Assembly (NCBI GenBank): GCA_947501845.1
Contig: CANMXP010000008.1
Location: 1 to 64,000, forward strand
DNA length: 64,000 bases
Source of the DNA: an uncultured Flavobacteriaceae bacterium
Lineage (GTDB): Bacteria; Bacteroidota; Bacteroidia; Flavobacteriales; Flavobacteriaceae
Direction: 5' to 3'
Shown piece after piece: positions 1-9,028 of this stretch. Under the pieces are notes generated by a model that searched no databases, was not told where the DNA came from, and saw only the letters and a list, made by a program, of their open reading frames with translations. Within the stretch, counting starts at the first letter, position 1; each line of letters begins with the position of its first letter. A program made the position numbers and the translations under genes.

Positions 1-238
1 AACCATAACTCTCAAACTTACGATGCGCATAGTAGCCACAGCATCCTGCCTCATAAGCCGTTGTTACTTCGTAATCTTTAAAATTCTTATCCACATAAGC
101 TTTTAAAAATTCTGGATTAGGGGGCATTGCAAATGATTTTCCCGAAAATAGATCGCTAGCACAATGGGTCTTCCAACTTCGTTTGTGAATGTCTATTCCA
201 ATGTATAACTTTGGGTGGGCAGTAATTTGAGTGTTCAT
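1..238 (-). mobile_element. IS110-family transposase, N-terminal part (cut by window edge)
   Basis: Reading the complement from the ATG at 238 gives a protein that starts MNTQITAHPKLYIGIDIHKR and continues to the window edge. The YIGIDIHK motif carries the first Asp of the DEDD catalytic tetrad of IS110-type transposases. A Glu follows in TAYEAGCCGYY, which is also typical of this family. About 79 residues are visible, so the catalytic C-terminal part lies outside the window and intactness cannot be judged. The non-coding stretch from 239 to about 500 may include one end of the element. IS110 elements often lack clear terminal inverted repeats and none was found. Confidence 0.85.
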
Positions 239-526
239 ATCTTTTATATTTTTTGGGATCTTTAAAAATACTCGACTTACTGCTTTTTCATGGATGCTAT
301 AAATAATTGCTTGGTCTCGCCTACTTTGGAAATTCCTGAAATAGATTGACTAAAAATTATATACTTAATTACAGTCACTAAAGAAATTACAAAAACTCCC
401 TCAACGAATACATGACAACACCTTGACTAATTAATGACGTAAAAAAGACGTGTTAAATTTTCACATTGGCGTTATTTGAAAAATATCTAAACCATATATT
501 TGAAAAATCAAAATACAAACTTTATT

Positions 527-976
527 ATGAGTAACTTAAAACTTTCAAGAGCAATAAAAAAAATAAGACTGGAAAAAGATTTCTCTCAAGAAAAATTAAG
601 TGAAAAATCAGGTTTAAGTCTAAGAACAGTTCAAAGATTAGAAAATGGAAAAACCGAACCACGAGGTGATACATTAAAAAGATTAGTGCAAGCTTTAGAA
701 TTGCCCGAGGATTATTTTGATAAAATGAAACAATCTAAAAATGACTTTCAAATCTCTACTATTATCAAACGAATAACAATTCCATGGTATATAGTGGGAT
801 TTACGAGTTTTGGAACTTCTTTAGGTTTTATTTTAGGAATAGCCTTCATTTTTTTGGGAATTATTCCAATGACATATGAATATCTTATTCCTGCTTTTAT
901 AATTTCAATTGCTTCTTTATTTGGATCAATAGGTATTATTATTGGAAATACTATTGAAAAGAAACATAACAAATAA
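527..976 (+). CDS. XRE-family helix-turn-helix regulator with C-terminal membrane segments
   Basis: This is a 149-residue protein. Its N-terminal half is a Cro/C1-type helix-turn-helix: FSQEKLSEKSGLSLRTVQRL is followed by ENGKTEP, the classic recognition helix and wing. The C-terminal half is hydrophobic, with two likely membrane helices (IVGFTSFGTSLGFILGIAFI and a second ending in IGIIIGNTIE), so it is probably a membrane-tethered DNA-binding protein. I prefer the ATG at 527 to the in-frame TTG at 500 because the helix-turn-helix begins only a few residues later. It lies 35 bases upstream of a secreted thioredoxin-like gene and may be its regulator. The target is unknown. Confidence 0.8.
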   Translation: MSNLKLSRAIKKIRLEKDFSQEKLSEKSGLSLRTVQRLENGKTEPRGDTLKRLVQALELPEDYFDKMKQSKNDFQISTIIKRITIPWYIVGFTSFGTSLGFILGIAFIFLGIIPMTYEYLIPAFIISIASLFGSIGIIIGNTIEKKHNK

Positions 977-1011
977 GAAACTCTAACAGTTTAATTTGTA
1001 AATTATATACT

Positions 1012-1860
1012 ATGAAAATAAAAAAAATCTTGGTTATGAACAAAACAACTTTAATTCTAATCGTAATAATTTTCACATCGATGCCTTTCCATAAAGCTTT
1101 TTCTCAAGAGATAACTGAAGAAAACTATAATAAGAAAATAAAGGAAATTGCAGAAGAATATTCATCAAGAATGGAAGAACTTGGCAGAATTTACGAGTTA
1201 CATTCCGAAAAAAAAGACAGTTTGTTGTTAGTAGCAAAACAAATAGAGGAAAACTCTAATAAAAAAAATTACCAAGCAGCACTGAAATATGCCTCTCTTC
1301 CTGATGGTTTGATTAATGTTTATATGGCTAGAATAGATATTCCTAAAGATACTCTCCTTCTCTTTTACAATAAATTACCTACCGATAAGCGAAAATCAGA
1401 TTATGGAAAATCTATAAAATTCCATATTGACTCAAAACAAATTGAAAAAGGAGATGGTTTTCATAATTTTTTAGCAACAGACTCAAATGGAAATCCGTTT
1501 CAATTATCTAATCTAAAAGAAAAAGATATTCTTCTATTATATGGCGGTTTGGGTTGTATTGGGGAAAATGGGAGAGTTATATTAAAAAATCTTTACAACA
1601 CAAGGAATAAAGATGATTTTAAAATAGTTATATTTAATTCTTGCTCTAATATTGAGGATTTAAAAGCTTTGAAAAACCAATATCAATTGGATTTCATCTT
1701 CATTGATGATTTTAAAAAAGACCATAGTCCGATGAAAATTATTTATGGAGCACAAGCTACTCCAACTTGTTTTGTAATAAATAAAAGTGGAATAATTACA
1801 AGTAAGTTTTTGGGGCTACCAGAAGCCCAATTAAATAAATTGAGAAAAGCCAGCAGGTAA
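1012..1860 (+). CDS. Exported thioredoxin-fold protein lacking the CxxC motif
   Basis: The protein has 282 residues, or 274 if translation starts at the second in-frame ATG (1036), which places the signal peptide (MNKTTLILIVIIFTSMPF...FSQ) at the very N-terminus. The first part of the mature protein is charged and helical. From about residue 150 it resembles TlpA/ResA or AhpC/TSA-type domains: FLATDSNGNPFQLSNLK, a central strand, and a TPT cis-proline loop in ATPTCFVINKSG near residue 250. The expected WCxxC active site is replaced by LGCIGE near residue 181, with a single Cys. It may therefore act as a binding or peroxiredoxin-like protein rather than a disulfide reductase. The periplasm is the likely location. 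Confidence 0.7.
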   Translation: MKIKKILVMNKTTLILIVIIFTSMPFHKAFSQEITEENYNKKIKEIAEEYSSRMEELGRIYELHSEKKDSLLLVAKQIEENSNKKNYQAALKYASLPDGLINVYMARIDIPKDTLLLFYNKLPTDKRKSDYGKSIKFHIDSKQIEKGDGFHNFLATDSNGNPFQLSNLKEKDILLLYGGLGCIGENGRVILKNLYNTRNKDDFKIVIFNSCSNIEDLKALKNQYQLDFIFIDDFKKDHSPMKIIYGAQATPTCFVINKSGIITSKFLGLPEAQLNKLRKASR

Positions 1861-1988
1861 CACCGTATATAATTTATTGCTTGCTTCTTGCCTACTTGCG
1901 AAAGTCCTCGCGGACTTTCTTGGTCGGTAATTATTTACTAAATTAGTCGCTTAAAACACGCAACAAACCATATACAAACACGTTAGGC
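1858..1988. repeat. Long imperfect palindrome, attC-like intergenic element
   Basis: The outer arms TAACACCGTATATAATTT... (from 1858) and ...CATATACAAACACGTTAGGC (ending at 1988) are imperfectly complementary. The centre is a perfect hairpin at 1900-1919 (GAAAGTCC, loop TCGC, GGACTTTC). The element begins with TAAC and ends with GTTAGGC, as integron attC sites do, and its length of about 130 bases lies within the attC range. No integrase is visible in the window, so this is a resemblance only. It could equally be a flavobacterial intergenic repeat of unknown function. Confidence 0.45.
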
Positions 1989-2155
1989 GCAAGTATGACC
2001 CATCCTGAATAAAGGCTACATAATTTTGTTTCTTTTCTTATTGGACATTTTCGAGTTGTTTCAAACGAAAATCGGATTTTTAAAAGCTATTATTTATTAT
2101 GGAATTTTGATTTTACCAATTCCTTTACTCATATTGGAATTTATCTGAACCAATT

Positions 2156-2464
2156 TTGAAAAAGGCAATCCCAATTTTGACTATCATTGGACTTATATAC
2201 TTAAACCCAATGAAATTACTCTTTAATACAGCAACTTGGAAAACTCAAACCGTTAGATTAATCAATGAAAACCATACAAATCATAAAGTAGAATTTCAAA
2301 TGAAGGATGTTGGAGCATTAGGATATGTAAAACGAAATGCTGAAGTTTATTACCTGACTGACTATTTCTATGTTGTGCTCGCCGAAAAATGGGGTGAAAG
2401 AAACTTTTTAGGAATTAAATGGAAATTAGTTAACCACAATAAAAATGAAAGTGGACTAAAATAA
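2156..2464 (+). CDS. Small hypothetical protein with N-terminal membrane segment
   Basis: This is an ORF of 102 codons starting at TTG, with no good ATG alternative near the N-terminus. Residues 1-24 are hydrophobic (AIPILTIIGLIYLNPMKLLF) and look like a signal anchor. The rest is a short polar domain with several aromatic residues (YYLTDYFYVVLAEKWGERNF). Just upstream, a different frame encodes a short hydrophobic stretch ending at a TGA near 2150, so the gene could be a fragment of a longer frameshifted ORF. I do not recognise a family. It sits between two palindromic elements, as cassette-type genes do. Confidence 0.45.
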   Translation: MKKAIPILTIIGLIYLNPMKLLFNTATWKTQTVRLINENHTNHKVEFQMKDVGALGYVKRNAEVYYLTDYFYVVLAEKWGERNFLGIKWKLVNHNKNESGLK

Positions 2465-2534
2465 AAAAGTTTAATGTAATGTGTGAACTAAAAAATAGAA
2501 ATGAATATAATAATAATAACACACTACAACATTA

Positions 2535-2642
2535 TATAACCGCAATTACGGCGGATTCGACTACGTCCGAATCCACTCGAAATTGCTAAAGTCCGTGCTT
2601 AACAGAAAGTCAGTAACTTTTAACCCGTAACTGACGGTTATA
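2535..2642. repeat. Second attC-like palindromic element with internal stem-loop
   Basis: The outer arms TATAACCG (2535-2542) and CGGTTATA (2635-2642) are perfect complements. Inside lies a stem-loop at about 2543-2587, with GCAATT pairing to AATTGC and GGATTCG pairing to CGAATCC around an 8-base loop. The design matches the element at 1858-1988, an outer pair of arms plus a strong inner hairpin, although the bases differ. It precedes the DUF1643 gene. Confidence 0.4.
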
Positions 2643-2680
2643 CGAAACCGTGTTTGTAATGCCCAAAAACCCGTGCTGAA

Positions 2681-3241
2681 ATGAAAAAACCGACATATAA
2701 ATATCCTGATTTCGTATCGAAAGTGGAATTGAAAAGCGAAAAGGGAAAACGATATTGGCTGAATTTGGAAATCGACAAAAACAAATCAGACGGAATAACA
2801 GTCATACTCAAAAATCCAAGTCGAGCAGACAAACTGATTTCGGACAAAACTGTTTTTAACGTTTCAAATTACATTTATAGAAATCGAGAAAAATATTCGG
2901 AATTGAAAGATGCTGGAAAAATTACAATTCTGAACTTAATACCTAATTATTTGACCGACTCAAGCGGACTTAAAGAATTTAGGGAAACAATAATCGACCG
3001 AGAAAATATTCGGACTTTAAACGAATATTGTGGGAAAAACAACAACGTAATAATTGCGTGGGGAAATCACCCAAGCGGACTTTACCACGAATACGAGCAA
3101 TTAAAAGCCGAAACGAAAAAAATCTTGACTGAAAATCAAAACCAAGTCTTTTACGTGGATAAAATGACTGTAGCAGGAAATCCAAAACACGGACAAGTTT
3201 GGGGCTATGATAACGTATTGAAAAAAATAACCGAATTATAA
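2681..3241 (+). CDS. DUF1643-family protein
   Basis: This 186-residue soluble protein has the features of the DUF1643 family. ITVILKNPSRAD lies near the N-terminus, IIAWGNHPSGL lies in the middle, and a C-terminal VAGNPKHGQVWGYDN segment is the most conserved part. The biochemical role of the family is not known to me. Members are often found in accessory or phage-like regions. There is no signal peptide or membrane segment, so it is cytoplasmic. The flanking palindromes and small hypothetical neighbour suggest a mobile cassette. Confidence 0.75.
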   Translation: MKKPTYKYPDFVSKVELKSEKGKRYWLNLEIDKNKSDGITVILKNPSRADKLISDKTVFNVSNYIYRNREKYSELKDAGKITILNLIPNYLTDSSGLKEFRETIIDRENIRTLNEYCGKNNNVIIAWGNHPSGLYHEYEQLKAETKKILTENQNQVFYVDKMTVAGNPKHGQVWGYDNVLKKITEL

Positions 3242-3391
3242 AAGCACTACACACAACAATGGTAACCGTTGCACAAGCCATTAAATCAAATGAGACAAAA
3301 TCGAATATTACATTTTACCTATTTTACAAATTGCTAATTAAATTTGTATCGGTTTCTTCTATTTTAACTTCAAGATTAAAATCCACTAAAA

Positions 3392-3409
3392 ACCCTTATT
3401 TTTAAGGGT
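3392..3409 (-). terminator. Rho-independent terminator after the patatin-like gene
   Basis: ACCCTTA (3392-3398) and TAAGGGT (3403-3409) form a 7-bp stem with a TTTT loop. On the minus strand the stem is followed by a T run (complement of 3387-3391), about 75 bases past the stop codon at 3483. A weaker T-rich tail on the plus strand could let it also stop the DUF1643 transcript. Confidence 0.65.
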
Positions 3410-3482
3410 GTTTCTCTTTTCAGCATAAAGCTAAAAGAAAACAGATAAAGTTATTCTTACTTTTTATCAAATACAGAATCCC

Positions 3483-5831
3483 TTACTTTGTCTTAAGCAA
3501 TAAACTATCCAATTTATTTGTAACCTTTTTATTTTTTAAACATTCTTCAAGTGATTTTATGGCACTCGAGCTCATATACCTTCCTAAAGGTAAAATTGGT
3601 CTGAATGTTTTTTCTTTATCAAAATTTAAAGTAGTCTCTTTTACAGGTATATATGTACGTCTAGACTCTATTTTAAAATCATCACCATAGGTATTTATAA
3701 TTTCGTTTGGATGCGCAAATGTGGCATTTAGAATCATTTTTGGAGGTGTAATTAATTGACTTGAGTAACTTATTTTTTTATGATCATCATTGTCATATGG
3801 ATTATTTACAATGAACAAATGCTTGATACGGTATTTATCTTTTAAATCTTCATGACTTGCTAATTCTTTTAATAAAGCGACCTCTAACCTCTTGGTAACA
3901 ACGCCTCCAATATTATCATAATAGCCCGCATCGCCATATTGACCTAAACCAGTTATACGAGCTGTGGGGCTGATATATGGAAATCTTGCATTGAGCAGCA
4001 TGGCAGTAGACCTTTTAACCATAGTATCTTTTTTAGGATAGTTTGTGATTATATCCTTAAAAATGGACATATTACCAACATCTTTTTCTGTTTTTACCGA
4101 GCTCATAATATTAAGGTTTCCAAATTGTACATCGGTCGTATTTGTGATAAGAATTGGTATTATGGAGCTCTGCTCTTTTTGGGGCATAATAGCTAAATAA
4201 GGTTCACTTAAAAGATCTTTACCAAAAGTCTTCTTAAATGATTTTTCCCATTCGATTTCTAATAACTTGCCGCGATCTTCAAAGTTTAGAAACCCAAGAA
4301 TGCTTTGCAACAAATCCCTACCTAAGAGGCTTGCTATAGATACAGATAAATAGTCTTCGCTATAAAACTCACTGGCTTTATATTTAAAACCGAGTGTTTT
4401 GGCTTTATTATCATTAAGTAGAAAATCAGTTTTGTTATACCGATCTCTTTTGTCAAATGCCTGAGTATAAAATATATTATTGCCTACATTACCCCCAGAA
4501 GCTCCTGTGATTGAAAACAAATATTTATTAAAATAATCTTCGCTTTTCTCGTACAAATAACTATGTACCATCAGCGACCATAAACCAGCTCTAGAACCTC
4601 CACCTTCGGCAGATACAAAAATAATTGGGAACTTAGCATCGGAATCACATTTTAAAATGTCATCTTTTCTATGTTCAACCCATAGTTTTACGTATGAATT
4701 AAGGTCCAATCTTGAACTTGGAGAAATAGCCGTTGGTACCTCACTCACTTCATAGTGTTGAAAATCATTTCTATTTGCAGTAACTATTGTTAATATAATC
4801 CCTACGATGATACAAAAAGTTAATACAGGCAATTTACTTTTATGGCCTATAAGCCTTAAAACATTAAATATTGAAAACATCCCTATTAAACAAATCATCG
4901 TTACCACCAATGGTGTTACATTTTTAAGTACTATAGGGTTAATATATAGAATGATATACATCATAAATATTGTGGGTATAATGATTAGAACCACAATAAC
5001 ACTGAGTATTTTTTTAATTTTTATTATATGTATATTATAAGAGACCGATAACTGGTAAAAAAGAACCCCTAAAAGACTTATTGAAACAAAGAACCGTGCA
5101 ATATCGCCATCTGTTCCCCCTTTATTCATACACCCAAGAATAATGATTACTAAAAGGCATAAAATCGCAATAATGGGAGGCATCAGAGTATAAGATATAT
5201 TTAACTTCGTTTTTATTCTTATCCACCTCATAATATCTGGATGTAAAAGCAAAAGAAAAGCGCCAAGTATGATCAATAACCACCAATTACCCAAAAAGAA
5301 AATGGGTTTCCCATGAATTTCTTCATAGGTATTATTTACCGAGAATGCAATAATCAGTATCAAGTATGTGCCCAGCAATTTAGGAAACATACGATGTATA
5401 TATCCTTTTTTGGACTCTAAAAAGCTAGTCCTCACTAATGTTTTGGATTCATTTTCTTCCTGAACGGCAAGTTCCTTTTCATCTTGGGGCACTACCCTTT
5501 GTACCACTGCATTGAATCTACTACTTTTTACGGTCGTATTTATATTATAAAACGGACTTATTGGTCGTTTTTTGTTAGGGTCTTTAAAATAAGATTGAAT
5601 ATTACTTACTATTAATGCGAATACAATTATTGAAGCAAAAAATAGAGTAATGACTACAAAATCATTGGGCACCTGTATAATCACTAAAATAAGGTCATTA
5701 ATTTGCGGTACATACCAAAATAAGAGGTATATAATAATTACAAAAGTTAATGATAACTTATGAATTTTAATAACCTCAAATAGGTCTGACAAATAATCTT
5801 TGATTGGTTTGATGATATTACTTTTTTCCAA
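3483..5831 (-). CDS. Polytopic membrane protein with patatin-like phospholipase domain
   Basis: The protein has 782 residues. The N-terminal ~380 residues are rich in membrane helices, about ten by eye, interrupted by a polar loop near residues 90-145. The C-terminal half has the patatin signature: the oxyanion-hole motif GGGSRAG near residue 408, the nucleophile elbow GASGG near 443 and the catalytic Asp in GDAGYYDNIGG near 633. This Ser-Asp dyad is intact, so lipid acyl hydrolase activity is likely. It overlaps the stop of the upstream secreted protein by 14 bases, indicating translational coupling. Within the tubulin/Hsp70/vWA locus it could be a membrane-acting effector, but that is inference. 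Both ends of the ORF look complete. Confidence 0.85.
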   Translation of the reverse strand: MEKSNIIKPIKDYLSDLFEVIKIHKLSLTFVIIIYLLFWYVPQINDLILVIIQVPNDFVVITLFFASIIVFALIVSNIQSYFKDPNKKRPISPFYNINTTVKSSRFNAVVQRVVPQDEKELAVQEENESKTLVRTSFLESKKGYIHRMFPKLLGTYLILIIAFSVNNTYEEIHGKPIFFLGNWWLLIILGAFLLLLHPDIMRWIRIKTKLNISYTLMPPIIAILCLLVIIILGCMNKGGTDGDIARFFVSISLLGVLFYQLSVSYNIHIIKIKKILSVIVVLIIIPTIFMMYIILYINPIVLKNVTPLVVTMICLIGMFSIFNVLRLIGHKSKLPVLTFCIIVGIILTIVTANRNDFQHYEVSEVPTAISPSSRLDLNSYVKLWVEHRKDDILKCDSDAKFPIIFVSAEGGGSRAGLWSLMVHSYLYEKSEDYFNKYLFSITGASGGNVGNNIFYTQAFDKRDRYNKTDFLLNDNKAKTLGFKYKASEFYSEDYLSVSIASLLGRDLLQSILGFLNFEDRGKLLEIEWEKSFKKTFGKDLLSEPYLAIMPQKEQSSIIPILITNTTDVQFGNLNIMSSVKTEKDVGNMSIFKDIITNYPKKDTMVKRSTAMLLNARFPYISPTARITGLGQYGDAGYYDNIGGVVTKRLEVALLKELASHEDLKDKYRIKHLFIVNNPYDNDDHKKISYSSQLITPPKMILNATFAHPNEIINTYGDDFKIESRRTYIPVKETTLNFDKEKTFRPILPLGRYMSSSAIKSLEECLKNKKVTNKLDSLLLKTK

Positions 5832-8106
5832 ACTTGTTTACAAACGAACTTAAATTAGTTGCATAGCCAACCATTAATTGAGGAAAGACTTTATAGTTCC
5901 CAAGATTGTAATGCCCACCTAGTCTTACGTAGATACCCGAGTTACTATCTTCACTATCTGTAAACGCATAAATATTTGTCATAAGTTTCAAATTAGGCGT
6001 ATTGTTAATAGTCGAAAAATTAACATCGTTTTTATTAGTCCCTGTAGCTCTAAACCAATTTAAACCTAAAGTAACATCTGCTCCAACACTTGATTGAGGT
6101 CGAATCTCAAAATTAAGCTCGGCTTCTTGCCCTATGGAGTAAACCTGAAAACTACGCTCCTCAAGAAGGTTTTCTTGAACTGTTGGCACACCATTTACAA
6201 CAGTATCCACTTGCTCTTTTAGGTTATATTCTACGCCTGTTCTTAAAAAACGTAAGCCATATCTTAGATGAATAAAAGTTGAAGCTCCTTTCCATTCAAA
6301 TGTATAAGGTGTTATACTAATTCCTGCATCAATATTATTATTGACCAACAAATTAAAGTTATTGGAATTAAAAAGTGCTGAATTTGCCACTGAAGTTTCA
6401 TCTGGGTCGATAGTATCATCCACCGTTATTTTTCTTGAGCTATCCTCCAGACCACTTACTAAATTCACAGATGCATAAGCCGTAATATTGTCTATAAAGG
6501 TAGATCTGCCCCAGTTTCTCAAGTGCCAAGGTATGCGAATTCTCCCTTCGGCAGTAATGAGACTATTACCATTATTACTATTTAGTCCCAAAATATCTGA
6601 AAAGAAAATTCCTGTAAAGTAATCACCAATTTTACGCTCAGCAACTTTAACAGTATCTTTAGCTTTAACTTTTATATCACCATTTCTAACGGCATTATTA
6701 TATTTATTGTAAGGGAGGTAATCCAACACATCATCATATCTATAGCGGTAAGTTTTTCCATTTTTGTCAATAAGAGAATTCGTTTCTTTTTTATTTCTAA
6801 ATTCTCTTAGAGGAAGGCTATATGTAGAATTTGTAAGTGTTAAAGTATTTTCTGGATCATTACTAAGCTTTCCAACAATTGTTAGATTATCTGCCCTATT
6901 ATTGAAAATACGAATATTTAAAGAGTCTATCAATAAGTATACAGATTCATTTAGTACGTTTCCTCTTTTGGTTTTTACGGTGCCATCCTTATTTTTTTTA
7001 ACATTTCCTTTTTTATCAATTTTATTAACCGTTCCAACTTCATAGAGATTGACCTTATTCTTTAATACAAACTGTCCGCTATAAGTTTTAGCACCACTTT
7101 CTAACTCTGCAATTTTGCCCTTAAAATCATCCTCAAAGGCTTTTTTGTCCTTAGCAACCGCTTTCGAGCTAATCTTACTTTTAATTAAAAGATAAATTTT
7201 ACCTAGAGCTGCCTTATTTAAATCATCGCCTTTTGCAAATAATTGATGTGCAGAAGTCATAGTATCTATAAATTCAGACTCTGATACGTTTGTGTTGAAG
7301 TCTGTAATTTTTTTACAGTCGGATTCATCGGTTTCTATACAAACTTTAATATGAAATGTACTATCTTCTAATAAGATATAAAAATTTAAAGATTCTTTTA
7401 CAACTGGAGTAGCTGCATTATTTAATAGCTCGGTAGCTAAAAAAACGTAATCGGTACCTTTAGTAATTGTTGTGTTGTATAAATCTTGGAGTAGCTCAAT
7501 AAATTCTTGCTTTACTTTAGATGCATAAAATGTAGCTATTTCATCTTTGTTGTTATCCAATTCACCCTGTATACTTTGAATAAAAGCTGGTGTTGTCGTT
7601 ACAATGTTCGCATTGTTAATAGGCTGTATAGGGGTCGTAATAACATCTTTATTAGATAATTCGTATACTCCTGCTGCTGTGGTTTTTAATTTAAATTCTG
7701 GAAAATCTTTTGGTGCATTATCCAGTTTAATAGTTACCTCATCATCAACATTTGCTAATTGAGATGGATCCAATGTAAAAGTCACACCATTATAATCAAT
7801 CGTATTAAAATTAGCAAGGGTTAGATCTTTTCCAAAAATTTTAAATTCGTAAGCATCAACTTGTTTTTCTAATGCTTTTTTTAGCTTTTCCTGAAAAACA
7901 AAAACATTATCATCTACTATCATTTTTTGAACACAATCTTTATTTAGCGGTGTAACCTTCTGACACATTGTAAATAAGTTACTTGCTTTATCATAATTTA
8001 AACTATAAGTTTGATCTAATATTTTAGCTGTTTTAGCTTTTTGTGCAAATAATGATGTATAAGACAATATTAAGATTGTAAAAATAAAAAGTTTTTTGAT
8101 ACTCAT
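5818..8106 (-). CDS. Large secreted protein of unknown function
   Basis: Starting at the ATG at 8106 the protein has 762 residues and a clear signal peptide (MSIKKLFIFTILILSYTSLF, then AQ). The longer reading from 8163 would put 19 non-signal residues in front and is unlikely. The first ~350 residues are mixed. The last ~280 have alternating polar/hydrophobic strands and many aromatic residues (GINVRLGG-type ends such as SGIYVRLGGHYNLGNYKVFP), suggesting an outer-membrane beta-barrel or beta-rich C-terminus. I do not recognise a family. It overlaps the patatin-like gene and is separated from the DUF4230 gene by 285 bases, so these two genes may have their own promoter. Confidence 0.75.
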   Translation of the reverse strand: MSIKKLFIFTILILSYTSLFAQKAKTAKILDQTYSLNYDKASNLFTMCQKVTPLNKDCVQKMIVDDNVFVFQEKLKKALEKQVDAYEFKIFGKDLTLANFNTIDYNGVTFTLDPSQLANVDDEVTIKLDNAPKDFPEFKLKTTAAGVYELSNKDVITTPIQPINNANIVTTTPAFIQSIQGELDNNKDEIATFYASKVKQEFIELLQDLYNTTITKGTDYVFLATELLNNAATPVVKESLNFYILLEDSTFHIKVCIETDESDCKKITDFNTNVSESEFIDTMTSAHQLFAKGDDLNKAALGKIYLLIKSKISSKAVAKDKKAFEDDFKGKIAELESGAKTYSGQFVLKNKVNLYEVGTVNKIDKKGNVKKNKDGTVKTKRGNVLNESVYLLIDSLNIRIFNNRADNLTIVGKLSNDPENTLTLTNSTYSLPLREFRNKKETNSLIDKNGKTYRYRYDDVLDYLPYNKYNNAVRNGDIKVKAKDTVKVAERKIGDYFTGIFFSDILGLNSNNGNSLITAEGRIRIPWHLRNWGRSTFIDNITAYASVNLVSGLEDSSRKITVDDTIDPDETSVANSALFNSNNFNLLVNNNIDAGISITPYTFEWKGASTFIHLRYGLRFLRTGVEYNLKEQVDTVVNGVPTVQENLLEERSFQVYSIGQEAELNFEIRPQSSVGADVTLGLNWFRATGTNKNDVNFSTINNTPNLKLMTNIYAFTDSEDSNSGIYVRLGGHYNLGNYKVFPQLMVGYATNLSSFVNKFGKK

Positions 8107-8391
8107 ATTTTGGACTGATTTAGTTAAAAATTTAAAATTACATATAGCTGTTTCCCATAGCAATACCAGTTATTGGGTATTTTGATGATCTATACATTAA
8201 TATTTCTCGTGCCAACCAAAAATCAACCAACTCCCAAAAGAAAGTAATTACATCACACAAAAGTAGGTTTAAATATATAAAATAATTTTTTAATACGTCT
8301 GCCTTTGATTATTACTTAGTCATTAAAAAATTATAAAGAATACTTTAATAGTTAGTATTGAAAGAATGCCCATATTCTACTACTTGAGCAT

Positions 8392-9009
8392 TCATTTTTT
8401 ATTGGCTTTAAACTCAAAATCTTCCAATTTATTGATCTCTCTATTATTGTAAACCAGCGTCCATTCCATACTATTGGTTAACACATAAAATCTAGCAAGT
8501 TCACTAATCAATCTATTTTTTGCATTCAATATTAAAGGCGAGTCCTTTATTTTTTCTAATAAAGACTCCGTTATATTATCTTGAATGTTGTTATAGTCTT
8601 CCGCAGTAAAAGCGTTAAAATAACCAGTGCTAACATCATGATATTCTAAATTTGGATTAATATTTATTTCTGGTTCTGGGATATTATGAATAAAAAGCGT
8701 TTTTATTTTATCATCAAGTTTATAATTAATGCCTCTTAAATTATATGAAATAGACACTTTTGCATTGGCTACGACTAAAGCTTTCTTTTCTGATTCAAAT
8801 AAAGATCCAAATATTTTTTTTGAGTCGGAAAACCTATAAACTTCAACAAAATTACCTTCGGTGACGATTAATTTAGATACTTTCTCTAATTCTTGTTGAA
8901 GAAGCATTGAATTTTCTATCAACATAGATTTTTCACTATTATGAATTGAAAAATTATAAATTAATACTGCCAATAGAGCCAATATGATTCCAAAAAGAAC
9001 CCTTTTCAT
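8392..9009 (-). CDS. DUF4230-family membrane-anchored protein
   Basis: The protein has 205 residues with an N-terminal signal anchor (VLFGIILALLAVLIYNFSIH). It then shows the DUF4230 pattern: SKLIVTEGNFVEVYRF, a central ANAKVSISYNLRGINY strand pair, and IPEPEININPNLEYHD followed by FNAFTAEDYN. Family members are exported or membrane-bound and of unknown function. The stop of the preceding protease gene lies 19 bases upstream, so it is co-transcribed as the last closely spaced gene of the tubulin/Hsp70 operon. Confidence 0.8.
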   Translation of the reverse strand: MKRVLFGIILALLAVLIYNFSIHNSEKSMLIENSMLLQQELEKVSKLIVTEGNFVEVYRFSDSKKIFGSLFESEKKALVVANAKVSISYNLRGINYKLDDKIKTLFIHNIPEPEININPNLEYHDVSTGYFNAFTAEDYNNIQDNITESLLEKIKDSPLILNAKNRLISELARFYVLTNSMEWTLVYNNREINKLEDFEFKANKK

Positions 9010-9028
9010 AATTTTAATAAATAGTTAC

